64,000 nucleotides of DNA from Natranaeroarchaeum sulfidigenes (lineage in GTDB: Archaea; Halobacteriota; Halobacteria; Halobacteriales; Natronoarchaeaceae), in assembly GCF_017094485.1 (NCBI RefSeq), contig NZ_CP064786.1, positions 1,426,001 through 1,490,000 on the forward strand, written 5' to 3'. Below are positions 26,385 through 34,976 of this stretch, one piece after another (within the stretch, counting starts at the first letter, position 1; the number at the start of each line of letters is the position of its first letter). The translations under genes and the position numbers were made by a program. The notes beneath the pieces were generated by a model, which saw only the letters and a list, made by a program, of their open reading frames with translations, searched no databases and was not told the DNA's origin.

Positions 26385-28772
26385 CTACTCGTCGAGGAAT
26401 CGGTCCGGCGTCACCCGCGAGAGCCGCATCGCGTTCCCCGTAACGCCGAGACTCATCCCCATGTCGCCGACGATGACCGCCACCGCGACGCTGACGTAGC
26501 CGAAGGGGACGCCGACGGCGAGGAGGGCCTTGACGCCGAGGCTGGACCAGATGTTCTGGCGGATCACGCTGTTGGCCCTGTGGGCGAGCGCGTACAGGTA
26601 GGGCAGTTTTGCGACGTTGTCGCCCATCAGCGCGATGTCGGCAGTCTCGATGGCGGTGTCCGTGCCCGCTGCACCCATTGCGATGCCGACGTCGGCGGTC
26701 GCCAGCGCGGGTGCATCGTTGATCCCGTCGCCGACCATTGCAACCGAGCCGTACTCGGCCTGCAGTTCCTCGACGGCGTCGACTTTTTCCTCGGGCAGTA
26801 GCCCGGCGCGGTACTCGTCGATCCCCAGATCCGTGGCGACGGCCTGGGCTGTGCCCTCGTTGTCGCCGGTGAGCATCACCAGCGGGCCGACGCCGAGACG
26901 GGCGAGCGCGTCCACGGCGAGTCGGGCCTCGGGTCGGATCTCGTCGGCGATGGCGATCGCCCCGAGGAGCCGCTTTTCGGTCCCGACGAGGATCACCGTC
27001 TTGCCCTCGGCCTGTAACGCATCGATCCGGTCGGGGAGCGAGGCAGCGCCCGTGGCGATCCACTCCTCATCATCCGGCAGGACGTCCTCGCTAACCGTCG
27101 ACACGCCGCCGTCGGTACGACCCGGCCCACGAGTCGACTGATCGAGGTCGAATCCGAGTTCCTCGAACAGTCCCGGCTTTCCGGCGTAGTAGGTCCTCCC
27201 GTCGACATCCCCGCGGACTCCCTTGCCGGTGATGCTCTCGAAGGCCGTGACCCCCCGGGGGTCGATCCCCGCCGCGCTCGCACGCTCCAGAACGGCCTCG
27301 GCGATCGGGTGCTCGCTGCGACCTTCGAGTGCAGCGGCGCTAGAGAGGACGTCGTCCTCCTTCACGTCGCCGAGCGCGAGGACATCCGTTACGGTGAGTT
27401 CGCCAGCGGTGAGCGTCCCCGTCTTGTCGAAGGCGACGGCATCCACTTCGCCCATCGCTTCGAGATGGTTACCGCCCTTGATCAGGACGCCGTTCCGGGC
27501 CGCGCTGGTCACGCCGGAGGCGACGCTGACCGGCGTCGAGATGACGAACGCGCATGGGCAGGCGATCACCAGCAGCGTCAGCCCGCGGACGAACCACGTC
27601 AGCGAGTCGTCGCCGAACGTGTGCTCGACACCCGCGAGTCCGACCGTCGCCGTGCCGTCGATGAGCAGTGGTGGCAGGAAGGCAGTAAGCAGTGCCAGCA
27701 CGACCACGACAGGCGTGTAGTAGCTCGCGAAGCGGTCGACGAACTGCTCTTTTTCGGTCTGTTTGGCCTGCGCGTCGCCGACGAGGTCGATGATCCGTGC
27801 GAGCGTCGTCTCGCCAGCCTCGCTCGTCGTCTCGATCTCCAGATAGCCCGCCTCGTTGAGCGTCCCCGCGAAGACCTCGTCGCCGCCAGATTTGTCGACC
27901 GGGACGCTCTCGCCGGTGATCGGCGACTGGTCCACCGAGCTCGTCCCCTCGACGACGATCCCGTCGATCGGGATCTTTTCTCCCGGTCGGACGACGACGC
28001 GCTCGCCGACACGAACTTCCTCGGCGGGGACGGTCACCTCCTGGGGCTCGCCGTCCTCTACTTCCCGGAGAACGGTCGCTTCCTCGGGCGACAGTTCCAT
28101 CAGTTCGCGCAACTCGTCGCGGGTCTGATCCATCGCGTAGCGTTCGAGTAGCTCCGCGATACTGAACAGGACCGCGAGCGTCGCCGCCTCGATGTAGAGT
28201 CCGATCCCCGTCGCGGCGACGATCGCCGTCCCCATCAGGAGATCGATGTCGAGGCTCCGGTTTCGCGCGGAGTAGTAGCCGGACCGGACGACCGGAACAC
28301 CGGCCGCCACGGTCGCGACGAGCAACGTGGCGTTAGCCAATGTGAGCGCGCCGATCGATGTCTGGACCAGCGTGGTGTTCAGTCCAGTCAGCACGAACGT
28401 CAGCGCGAGTCCGACAACGAGAAAGACCGCGCCGATCCACGTTTTGATGGCCCGGGAACTCGTCCAGACGGCCGCGGGTTCAGCGACTCCCGTTCCGCCG
28501 GTATCGGTCCCGTCCGAGCGCTCGGCGACCTTGTAGCCAGCGCTCTCGACGGCGGTCACGATCTCCTGTTCGCTCGCACGGTCCGCAGTGTAGGTGACGG
28601 TCGCAATCCCGGAGGTCGGCCGCAGATCCATCGTTTGCACGCCGTCGATATCGGTCAGTGCGTTCTCGACTTTGCCCGCACAGGAGGGACAGTCCATTTC
28701 GGGGACGGAGAGGCGAAGAGTGACGTACTCGTCTGCGACCTCTTCAGTCTCCGCACGACTATCAGTCATCAC
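26385..28772 (-). CDS. zntA: P1B-type Zn/Cd/Pb-transporting ATPase
   Basis: 795 residues. An N-terminal HMA metal-binding domain has MDCPSC (Cys28, Cys31). The actuator TGES motif is in PITGESVPVDK, the phosphorylated Asp in AFDKTGTLT, and the hinge is GDGINDAPAL. The membrane motif CPCAFVISTP is the P1B-2 (Zn/Cd/Pb) version rather than the Cu type CPC-ALGLATP, and the last helix carries a GDMGMS element like the DTG of ZntA. It therefore most likely exports Zn, Cd or Pb. A pair of palindromes lies upstream (28807-28842) and a Bat-type HTH gene next to them. Confidence 0.9.
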   Translation of the reverse strand: MMTDSRAETEEVADEYVTLRLSVPEMDCPSCAGKVENALTDIDGVQTMDLRPTSGIATVTYTADRASEQEIVTAVESAGYKVAERSDGTDTGGTGVAEPAAVWTSSRAIKTWIGAVFLVVGLALTFVLTGLNTTLVQTSIGALTLANATLLVATVAAGVPVVRSGYYSARNRSLDIDLLMGTAIVAATGIGLYIEAATLAVLFSIAELLERYAMDQTRDELRELMELSPEEATVLREVEDGEPQEVTVPAEEVRVGERVVVRPGEKIPIDGIVVEGTSSVDQSPITGESVPVDKSGGDEVFAGTLNEAGYLEIETTSEAGETTLARIIDLVGDAQAKQTEKEQFVDRFASYYTPVVVVLALLTAFLPPLLIDGTATVGLAGVEHTFGDDSLTWFVRGLTLLVIACPCAFVISTPVSVASGVTSAARNGVLIKGGNHLEAMGEVDAVAFDKTGTLTAGELTVTDVLALGDVKEDDVLSSAAALEGRSEHPIAEAVLERASAAGIDPRGVTAFESITGKGVRGDVDGRTYYAGKPGLFEELGFDLDQSTRGPGRTDGGVSTVSEDVLPDDEEWIATGAASLPDRIDALQAEGKTVILVGTEKRLLGAIAIADEIRPEARLAVDALARLGVGPLVMLTGDNEGTAQAVATDLGIDEYRAGLLPEEKVDAVEELQAEYGSVAMVGDGINDAPALATADVGIAMGAAGTDTAIETADIALMGDNVAKLPYLYALAHRANSVIRQNIWSSLGVKALLAVGVPFGYVSVAVAVIVGDMGMSLGVTGNAMRLSRVTPDRFLDE

Positions 28773-28806
28773 CGGTGGCTAGGGAGCAGGTCGGGATACG
28801 AGTTTC

Positions 28807-28842
28807 TTGGAATGTTCCAACTCTTTGGTTAGAATATTCCAA
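28807..28842. promoter_or_regulatory. Twin palindromic sites upstream of zntA
   Basis: TTGGAATGTTCCAA (28807-28820, perfect 6-bp arms) and TTAGAATATTCCAA (28829-28842, one mismatch) start 22 bp apart, so they lie on the same helix face. They sit about 35-70 bases upstream of the zntA start, just beyond the expected TATA position, which suits an activator site. Binding protein unknown; the adjacent HTH gene is the candidate. Confidence 0.55.
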
Positions 28843-28867
28843 TCCGGAGTGGGTTGTATCGCCTACC

Positions 28868-29608
28868 TCAGAGTAGTGCGGAACTGCTACCGGGCGAAAA
28901 GCGCCGGGAAACGCGTTCTTTCGCCAGGTGAGCCTCTGCCCGCCGGAGCCGATAGGTCAGCGTCGACCGCGGAACGTCGAGGCGTTCCGCGAGTTCGCCG
29001 ACGTTGATCTGTCTGGGCGTCTCGTAGTAGCCGTGCTCGACCGCAGCCTCTAGTGCGGCCTCTTGCTCGGGCGCGAGTCCCTCGTCAGTCCGCACGGATG
29101 GAGAGGGTGCCTCCGTGACGCGCTTGATCTCCAGGTCGGCGCAGTCGCCGACGATCCGTCCAAGCTTGTCGATGAACGAACGGACGTCCGCGGGGCCCGA
29201 GTGGATGATCCGCCAGGTGTATTCTCGCTCGCTATGGCGGGTCTCGAAGAGCGCACCCTCTCCCAGATTATCGAGGGCAGTGTGGGGAACCGACGCGCAG
29301 TCCGGGGTTCGCTTCCAGTAGGAGTAGAGCACGAGCGTGTCGTCTGTGTGTTCGAGGACGTGCATCGTCTGGGTCGCACCGCAGTGGTCGGTCGCGAGAC
29401 AGTCAGCGTAGTAATCCGCGGTGAGAAAGGCATCCTCGATAGCATCGAGGGCGTCAGGCGAGCCGCTCGCGTGGTCGACGCGCCAGAGGCTCGACTCGGT
29501 GGCGTGCAAGGAGAGTGACCGAATCTCGGCGTCTGGATACTCGGCCAGTGTGTCCGCCACCGCGTTACAGCCGGGGCGATAATCGAGCGTGAAGACGAGT
29601 TCGCGCAT
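28868..29608 (-). CDS. Bat-type HTH-10 transcriptional regulator, candidate metal sensor
   Basis: 246 residues from the ATG at 29608 (MRELVFTLDYRPGCNAVAD). The C-terminal HTH-10 has INVGELAERLDVPRSTLTYRLRRAEAHL. The N-terminal sensor part holds Cys/His in PGCNAV, YADCLATDHCGATQTMH, TPDCASVPH, which could bind metal. It is upstream of and on the same strand as zntA, separated by about 95 bases containing the twin palindromes. From this I infer that it regulates zntA in response to Zn or a similar metal. Confidence 0.8.
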   Translation of the reverse strand: MRELVFTLDYRPGCNAVADTLAEYPDAEIRSLSLHATESSLWRVDHASGSPDALDAIEDAFLTADYYADCLATDHCGATQTMHVLEHTDDTLVLYSYWKRTPDCASVPHTALDNLGEGALFETRHSEREYTWRIIHSGPADVRSFIDKLGRIVGDCADLEIKRVTEAPSPSVRTDEGLAPEQEAALEAAVEHGYYETPRQINVGELAERLDVPRSTLTYRLRRAEAHLAKERVSRRFSPGSSSALL

Positions 29609-29697
29609 ACCGAATCTAGCTGTTCGACGAATAAAACGGAACCGGGGGCTGTGGATAGGGGCGAACAGTTTTGCCCGCCCATCCCCTATCTGTAAGC

Positions 29698-30651
29698 GTG
29701 AACCTGTTCCGTAGCGTCCGCGCAGTGACCGGGGCCTCCGGCGACGGCGCAGTCGACTGGGACGCCGTTGTCGAGGCGGCCCGCGCCAGCACCGACCCCG
29801 GCCCCCTCGACGTCTCTGCAGCCGAACGCGAGGCATACGCAACTGATGTCCGGGACGCCCGAACCCGAATCCGATCGATCGGGGACCTGACCTTCGACGT
29901 TCCGGACCGGATCGAGATCCAGAACCGTCACCACTGGATCGACGCGAACGCCGACACGTTTCGGCGCGTGATGCAACCGGTCGAATCACACACTACCGTT
30001 GCGATCCCGGGCGTTTCACGGGTTGTCAACACCGGGACGATGAGCTTTATGCTCGCCTTCCTCGGCCGAAATGTGCTCGGCCAGTACGATCCGCTCTTGC
30101 TCGCAGACTCGAACGATCACGCGCTTTATTTCGTTCGCCCGAACATCGTCGATGTCGCCGACAAACTCGATGTCGAGTACGACCGATTCCGTCGCTGGAT
30201 CGCGTTCCACGAGGTGACCCACGCCGCCGAGTTCGGGGCCGCACCGTGGCTCACCGACCATCTCGAAGCGACGATGGACGACGGAATCGAAGCGCTCTCC
30301 CGGGGCACGCTCGATCGTGAAGCCTTCGAGGAACTCGACACCACGATGACCGTCGTCGAGGGATACGCCGAGTTACTGATGGATCACGCCTTCGACGGCG
30401 AATACGCCGACCTCCGGGCAAAGCTCGACGCCCGACGACAGGGTCGCGGGCCGCTCGCGAGATTCGTTCGCCGGACGCTCGGCCTCGGGATGAAACGCCG
30501 CCAGTACGAACGTGGAAAGGCTTTCTTCGAGCAGGTCGCCGAGCAACGAGATGTCGAGACCGCGAGCGTCGTCTGGGACCGACCGGAAAACCTCCCGACG
30601 AACGACGAAATCGATGACCCGGACGCGTGGCTGCGACGCCTTAATTTGTAA
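29698..30651 (+). CDS. Zinc-dependent metalloprotease-like protein, DUF2342 / F420-associated
   Basis: 317 residues from the GTG at 29698 (reads VNLFRSVRAVTGASGDG). The zincin motif FHEVTHAAEFGAAPWL has the HExxH pair and is the hallmark of DUF2342 proteins, which in actinobacteria are annotated as coenzyme F420 biosynthesis-associated. The protein has a conserved ENRPxxLPTNDEIDDPDAWLRR-like C-terminus (here PENLPTNDEI). No signal peptide is visible. Actual activity is unproven for the family. Confidence 0.8.
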   Translation: MNLFRSVRAVTGASGDGAVDWDAVVEAARASTDPGPLDVSAAEREAYATDVRDARTRIRSIGDLTFDVPDRIEIQNRHHWIDANADTFRRVMQPVESHTTVAIPGVSRVVNTGTMSFMLAFLGRNVLGQYDPLLLADSNDHALYFVRPNIVDVADKLDVEYDRFRRWIAFHEVTHAAEFGAAPWLTDHLEATMDDGIEALSRGTLDREAFEELDTTMTVVEGYAELLMDHAFDGEYADLRAKLDARRQGRGPLARFVRRTLGLGMKRRQYERGKAFFEQVAEQRDVETASVVWDRPENLPTNDEIDDPDAWLRRLNL

Positions 30652-30663
30652 GTATGCAGATCG

Positions 30664-30870
30664 TCAGCCTCTGAGCATCCAGAAGAGGTACTGCATCAAC
30701 GCCGTGCCGACGAGCGCTCCGACGAGGGTGGCTACGGCGATTGCGGTGAGCGAGGCATCGGCATAGACAGCCGTCAGGCCACCCGAAAGCGCGATAAGGA
30801 CCACGAAGCCCCACTTTATCTGGCTGTAGTCGTTGGCTTCCTCGATCTCCGCTCTGGTTGGTCCAACCAT
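30664..30870 (-). CDS. Small two-TM membrane protein
   Basis: 68 residues. After a short charged N-terminus (MVGPTRAEIEEANDYSQI) there are two membrane helices (about 21-37 and 43-65). No domain is recognised. Its ATG overlaps the stop of the SnoaL-like gene (TAATG), so the two are co-transcribed. Confidence 0.6.
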   Translation of the reverse strand: MVGPTRAEIEEANDYSQIKWGFVVLIALSGGLTAVYADASLTAIAVATLVGALVGTALMQYLFWMLRG

Positions 30871-31244
30871 TATAGCTCCCGTGGCGCACTGACGTGCATA
30901 CTCACGAACTTCCAGTCCCCGTCTCCCGCGTCTATCGTCCCGGACCAGCGGGAGTCGAAGGAGAATCGCTCGCCAGTGCCGGTGTCAGTCCACGCCATAT
31001 CGACCAGATCGGCGAACCAGGCACAGTCTCCCCGCTCGGTGACTGATAGATCGGTCGACTCGATGCGCCACTCCTCGGTCGTGCGCGTTTGCTCCGCCAG
31101 GGCTTCAGTAATCTCCTCGGAGCCACGGAGCTGTTCACTGATCCCGAACTTGACCGTAGCGAGGTGATCAGCAAAGTACGGACCCAGGGGGTCGCCGTTC
31201 CGCACTGCCTCGTAATACTCACGAACCGTCGTTTCGGCGCTCAT
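30870..31244 (-). CDS. SnoaL/NTF2-like fold protein
   Basis: 124 residues. The pattern REYYEAVRNGDPLGPYFADHLATVKFGISEQLRGSEEITEALAEQ and the beta-rich remainder (DCAWFADLVDMAWTD, RWSGTIDAGDGDWKFVSMH) fit the SnoaL_3 / DUF4440 cone-shaped fold. It may bind or isomerise a small substrate, or be only structural. It is in an operon with a two-TM protein. Confidence 0.6.
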   Translation of the reverse strand: MSAETTVREYYEAVRNGDPLGPYFADHLATVKFGISEQLRGSEEITEALAEQTRTTEEWRIESTDLSVTERGDCAWFADLVDMAWTDTGTGERFSFDSRWSGTIDAGDGDWKFVSMHVSAPREL

Positions 31245-31306
31245 AGCCTATGTAACGTCCGATGTGAACTTGAAGCCCCCGAAGCAGTCCCGGAAACTGT
31301 GACGAG

Positions 31307-31858
31307 TCAGTAGAACCCTCGATCAACGTCTCCTTCGTCGACGAGCTCGTCGAGTTCCGCGTCGAGTAGCTCCTCGGCTTCCTCGAACGTCGACGCGAGC
31401 TCATCGAGCTCGTCGGGCCGGTCGTACTGGTCGTACTCCATCGGGCCGAACGCTGGACTGTCCAGAACCTCCATCACGTCGTCGAACAGGTCTCCCGGCG
31501 TCGTCGGGGCATCCGAGTGGGCCTTCAGTACTTCTTCGAGGTTGCTGGCCTTCTGCTCGGCGTCACTCTCGTCTTCTGGGGGGCGCTGGACGGCAAATCG
31601 TCCGGAGTCGTGCTGTTCGGGAAGATACAAGCCGATCTCGTCGTCGATCTTCCGTGCGACCTGCGTGCCGACGCCGCGCACCTCGTAGGGGTTCTTCGCG
31701 AACGTCTTGATCTGGTAAACGCCGCCGACTGGATGGCCGAGATACAGATCCTCGCCGACGCCGCCGCTACGGTCGCCCGCGACGGCACGCCATCCCTCCG
31801 GGTCGACGCCGCTGTCGACGATGTCCTCGACGATATCCTGCCAGTCGCGTACGCGCAT
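31307..31858 (-). CDS. Conserved haloarchaeal protein, unknown
   Basis: 183 residues from the ATG at 31858 (MRVRDWQDIVEDIVDSGVD). An N-terminal globular part (DLYLGHPVGGVYQIKTFAKNPYEVRGVGTQVARKIDDEIGLYLP, about 30-75) is followed by an acidic helical C-terminus ending EGDVDRGFY. No known domain is recognised. It is 75 bases downstream of purM on the opposite side of its stop, same strand, so co-transcription with purM is possible. Confidence 0.62.
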   Translation of the reverse strand: MRVRDWQDIVEDIVDSGVDPEGWRAVAGDRSGGVGEDLYLGHPVGGVYQIKTFAKNPYEVRGVGTQVARKIDDEIGLYLPEQHDSGRFAVQRPPEDESDAEQKASNLEEVLKAHSDAPTTPGDLFDDVMEVLDSPAFGPMEYDQYDRPDELDELASTFEEAEELLDAELDELVDEGDVDRGFY

Positions 31859-31933
31859 GGCTACGTGTTGGCGCGGGTGCAGAAAGAACGTATCGGTTCG
31901 TGCGATCCTCCTGTCGTCGATGCCCACAGACCG

Positions 31934-32905
31934 CTACAGCGAGAGCCCACGAACTTCGACGCTCTCACCTTCTTTGACCGTCCCGATGACTTGCCCATCG
32001 GTCGCGTCGGCGAGCGCGTCTGCCTGCTTCTCGGGCACGGCGGCGACGAAGCCGGTTCCCATGTTGAACGTTCGATGCATCTCCTCGTCCGCGACGTTAC
32101 CCAGCTCCTGCACGAACTCGAAGATGTCGTGGGCGGGACACGGGTCGGTGATGTCGTAGCGGTGCTCGCCCATCCGGGTGAGGTTCGTCCAGCCGCCCCC
32201 GGTCACGTGGGCCGCCGCGCGGGCGTCGTGTTCACGAAGCGGTTCGAGCAGATACGTATAGATCCGGGTCGGTTCGAGCAGTTCCTCGCCGATCGACCGG
32301 TCCGGGTTCGGTGGGAACGGATCAGTGTACTCGTACTCGCGGGTCACTGCGGTCCGGGCGAGCGTCAACCCGTTCGAGTGGATGCCGCTGGAGGGAAAAC
32401 CGACGAGAACGTCGCCCGGCTGTGCCTCCCCGTCGAACGTCTGCTCCTTGTCGACGAGTCCGGCGCAGGTACCCGCAAGGTCCAGCCCACGGATCACGTC
32501 GGGCATCACCGCCGTCTCGCCGCCGAGCAGTGAGAGCCCGGCGGCCTCCGCACCCGCTGCGAGCCCGTCACCGACCTGTTCGGAGAACTCCTCGCTTGGC
32601 TCCTCGACGGCGAGGTAGTCGACGAACGCGACCGGATCGACGCCCGCCGCGACGAGATCGTTGGCGTTCATCGCGATACAGTCGATACCGACCGTCGAGT
32701 AATCTTCGAGTGCCTCCGCGACGAGCAGCTTGGTCCCGACGCCATCGGTGGCGAGGCCAAGATACTGATCGCCGATGTCGAGCAGTCCGGCGTACTCGCT
32801 GTCGACGACGTTACCAACCGCGTCGAGCAGTGCTGCAGTCGCCGCATCGCTCTCGTCGATGTCTACCCCCGCGTCCGAGTAGGTGAGTCGCTCCTCGTCA
32901 GTCAT
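31934..32905 (-). CDS. purM: Phosphoribosylformylglycinamidine cyclo-ligase
   Basis: 323 residues from the ATG at 32905 (MTDEERLTYSDAGVDIDES). The open frame extends far upstream, but family homology starts here. Motifs are YSDAGVDID, GVGTKLLVAE, GIDCIAMNANDLVAAGVDP, the Gly-rich AHVTGGGWTNL and the C-terminal part with MHRTFNMGTGF. It closes the imidazole ring to form AIR in purine synthesis. It is divergent from the thiolase gene. Confidence 0.95.
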   Translation of the reverse strand: MTDEERLTYSDAGVDIDESDAATAALLDAVGNVVDSEYAGLLDIGDQYLGLATDGVGTKLLVAEALEDYSTVGIDCIAMNANDLVAAGVDPVAFVDYLAVEEPSEEFSEQVGDGLAAGAEAAGLSLLGGETAVMPDVIRGLDLAGTCAGLVDKEQTFDGEAQPGDVLVGFPSSGIHSNGLTLARTAVTREYEYTDPFPPNPDRSIGEELLEPTRIYTYLLEPLREHDARAAAHVTGGGWTNLTRMGEHRYDITDPCPAHDIFEFVQELGNVADEEMHRTFNMGTGFVAAVPEKQADALADATDGQVIGTVKEGESVEVRGLSL

Positions 32906-33025
32906 ACGAGTGAACGTGCCCGCGGCGAGCAAAAGACCACCGGTCTGTCGCTGGATCGGATCGGAACGGTGCACGCTGGCACGGAACCCGCGGCTTATAT
33001 TATCCCGTCGTGAGAGGAATCGTAC

Positions 33026-34180
33026 ATGGATCGCGTTGCAGTCATCGGCGCGTCGATGACACAGTTCGGGCAACGTGACGCCTGGATCCGCGAACTCCTC
33101 GCAGAGGCGGGTGAAGCCTGTCTCGCGGACGCCGGTGTCACACCCGACGACGTCGAACATCTGTACGTATCGAACATGGCCAGCGGTGAATTCGAGGGCC
33201 AGACGGGCGTTCCGAACGCCCTCGCTCACGACCTCGGAGCCGTCCCTGCCTACACCCAGCGGGTCGACCAGACCAGTTCTAGCGGCGGTGCAGGGATCTA
33301 CGCCGCCTGGCAGTCCGTCGCCAGCGGAGCAAGCGACATGACGCTGCTCGTCGGTGGGGAGAAGATGACCCACCGCACCACCGCCGAAGCCACTGATGTG
33401 ATCGCCTCCCTGACCCACCCCGCGGAGTACAAACACGGTGTCACGCTGCCCAGCTTTGCGGGACTGACCGCCAGACGCTATCTCCACGAGTACGACGCAC
33501 CGCGAGAGAGCCTGGCGAAAGTCGCCGTCAAGAATCACAAAAACGGCGTCGATAATCCCCACGCACAGTTCCAGAAGGAAGTCGATCTGGAGACCGTGAT
33601 GGACTCGCCGATCATCGCCGACCCGCTCCGGCTCTATGACTTCTGCCCGATCACCGATGGCAGCGCCGCGCTCATGCTCTGTCCCGAGTCCGTCGCCGCG
33701 GAATACACCGACAACTACGCGGTTATCTCGGGTATCGGCGGGGCGACCGACACGCACGTCGTCCACGAGCGCGAGGACCCCACTGTAATGGGTGGCGTCG
33801 TCGACAGTGGGGCGGACGCGTACGAGATGGCTGGTATCGGGCCGGATGATCTGGATGTCGCCGAACTCCATGACATGTTCACGATTCTGGAGTTCCTTCA
33901 GATGGAGGGGCTGGGGATCGCTGAACAGGGCGAAGCGTGGAGGGCCATTGAGGACGGCCGAACCGAGAAGGACGGCAACTTACCGGTCAACACCTCCGGT
34001 GGGCTCAAATCCAAGGGCCACCCGCTCGGCGCGAGCGGCGTCGCACAGGGCTACGAGATCTACAAACAGGTCATCGGCGACGCCGGGCCGCGACAGGTCG
34101 ATGCTGACGTCGGCCTCGCCTGCAACGTCGGAGGCTTCGGCAACTGCGTCATCACCACGATCATGGAGGCAGGACGATGA
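33026..34180 (+). CDS. Thiolase family protein (acetyl-CoA acetyltransferase/SCP-2 type)
   Basis: 384 residues starting MDRVAVIGASMTQFGQRDAW, typical of archaeal SCP-2-like thiolases. The family histidines occur in LHDMFTILEFL and in the GHPLGASG motif (KSKGHPLGASGV). A canonical nucleophilic CxS motif is not evident (SSSGGAGIYAAW occupies that area), as in archaeal homologues. It overlaps by four bases an OB-fold gene. In archaea this arrangement, with HMG-CoA synthase elsewhere, supplies acetoacetyl-CoA for isoprenoid lipids. A TATA-like CTTATATTA is about 25-33 bases upstream. Confidence 0.88.
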   Translation: MDRVAVIGASMTQFGQRDAWIRELLAEAGEACLADAGVTPDDVEHLYVSNMASGEFEGQTGVPNALAHDLGAVPAYTQRVDQTSSSGGAGIYAAWQSVASGASDMTLLVGGEKMTHRTTAEATDVIASLTHPAEYKHGVTLPSFAGLTARRYLHEYDAPRESLAKVAVKNHKNGVDNPHAQFQKEVDLETVMDSPIIADPLRLYDFCPITDGSAALMLCPESVAAEYTDNYAVISGIGGATDTHVVHEREDPTVMGGVVDSGADAYEMAGIGPDDLDVAELHDMFTILEFLQMEGLGIAEQGEAWRAIEDGRTEKDGNLPVNTSGGLKSKGHPLGASGVAQGYEIYKQVIGDAGPRQVDADVGLACNVGGFGNCVITTIMEAGR

Positions 34181-34554
34181 GCGACAACGAGCCAGAGCTG
34201 ACAGCACAGCGCTACGAGGACGGCACCGTTTCGTACCCCGGACACCCGCGCGGGTTGAGCGGGGCCGAGCCGACGGAGACCGTCGACCTGACTGATCGGA
34301 CTGCGGAAGTCATTACGTGGACGACCAGTACGGCGACACCACCCGGCCTTCGCGAACCGAACACGCTCGCAATTGTCGAGTTCGACGTGGACGGCGAGTC
34401 GGTGCGGGCGCTCGGACAGATCGTCGACGGCGCGGACATCGAGATCGGAGACACCGTCGAACCGGTCTATGCTGACGAACTTCGTGAACCGGGCGCAGGG
34501 ATCCGCGAACCGGACAGTCAAGAGTGGGACGGCTTCCGGTTCGAGCCGATCTGA
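34177..34554 (+). CDS. DUF35 OB-fold protein, thiolase partner
   Basis: 125 residues. The segment VITWTTSTATPPGLREPNTLAIVEFDVDGESVRALGQIVDGADIEIGDTVEPVYADEL fits the OB-fold of DUF35. The usual zinc-ribbon cysteines of the N-terminal half are missing. Members bridge thiolase and HMG-CoA synthase in archaea, channelling acetoacetyl-CoA. The ATG overlaps the thiolase stop (ATGA). Confidence 0.75.
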   Translation: MSDNEPELTAQRYEDGTVSYPGHPRGLSGAEPTETVDLTDRTAEVITWTTSTATPPGLREPNTLAIVEFDVDGESVRALGQIVDGADIEIGDTVEPVYADELREPGAGIREPDSQEWDGFRFEPI

Positions 34555-34654
34555 CGATTCTGTCGATTTACAGCTAAAGCCACGGCAGATACCCCCACGG
34601 CGGCGTGAAAACGGAACTATTAAACACATCTCCCAACTACCGGTTAGTACACCC

Positions 34655-34729
34655 GCTCCGATGGTGTAGTCCGGCCAATCATATTGCCCTCTCACGGCAA
34701 TGACCTGGGTTCGAATCCCAGTCGGAGCA
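34655..34729 (+). tRNA. tRNA-Glu (anticodon CTC)
   Basis: A 75-nt cloverleaf. The acceptor GCTCCGA pairs with TCGGAGC, the anticodon stem TTGCC pairs with GGCAA around loop CTCTCAC giving anticodon CTC, and the T-arm CTGGG/CCCAG encloses the TTCGAAT loop. The discriminator A is at 34729; CCA is not encoded. An integrase gene begins 247 bases downstream, so its 3' half is the probable attachment site. Confidence 0.97.
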
Positions 34730-34976
34730 TCCTTTTCCTTTCGCCGTCTGGTGGTTTTGTCCTGCGCCACATACCCATGTTCGACTCAACGCGCAGACCA
34801 AGCAAGCTCGAAGGATTCACACACAACCACGCTGTCTTGCGATTATCCGTTTTGCCATACCTATTCGACTCGCAGGACTCGGTACTGACCCCGTCTCAGT
34901 CATGCGATACGAGAATTTGGTCAGCGATCTCAGAGCTACAGAACCACCGATCCGATATTCGTAGAGGGGACAGCCA

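Noticed and set aside
27309-28151. 280-codon open frame opposite zntA
   Set aside because: It mirrors the coding bias of the ATPase and shows no domain.
26385-28772. Annotation as a copper exporter (CopA)
   Set aside because: The membrane motif is CPC-AFVISTP with a GDMG element in the last helix, the Zn/Cd/Pb type, not CPC-ALGLATP of Cu exporters.
28868-29989. 127-residue Arg-rich N-terminal extension of the HTH regulator
   Set aside because: The extension is antisense to the DUF2342 gene and resembles a shadow frame; the regulator begins at the ATG at 29608.
31517-32533. Long open frame opposite purM
   Set aside because: The sequence is antisense to a conserved enzyme and has no recognisable domain.
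32906-33871. N-terminal extension of the purM frame across the thiolase gene
   Set aside because: Family homology begins at the ATG at 32905, and the extension would overlap the divergent thiolase gene.
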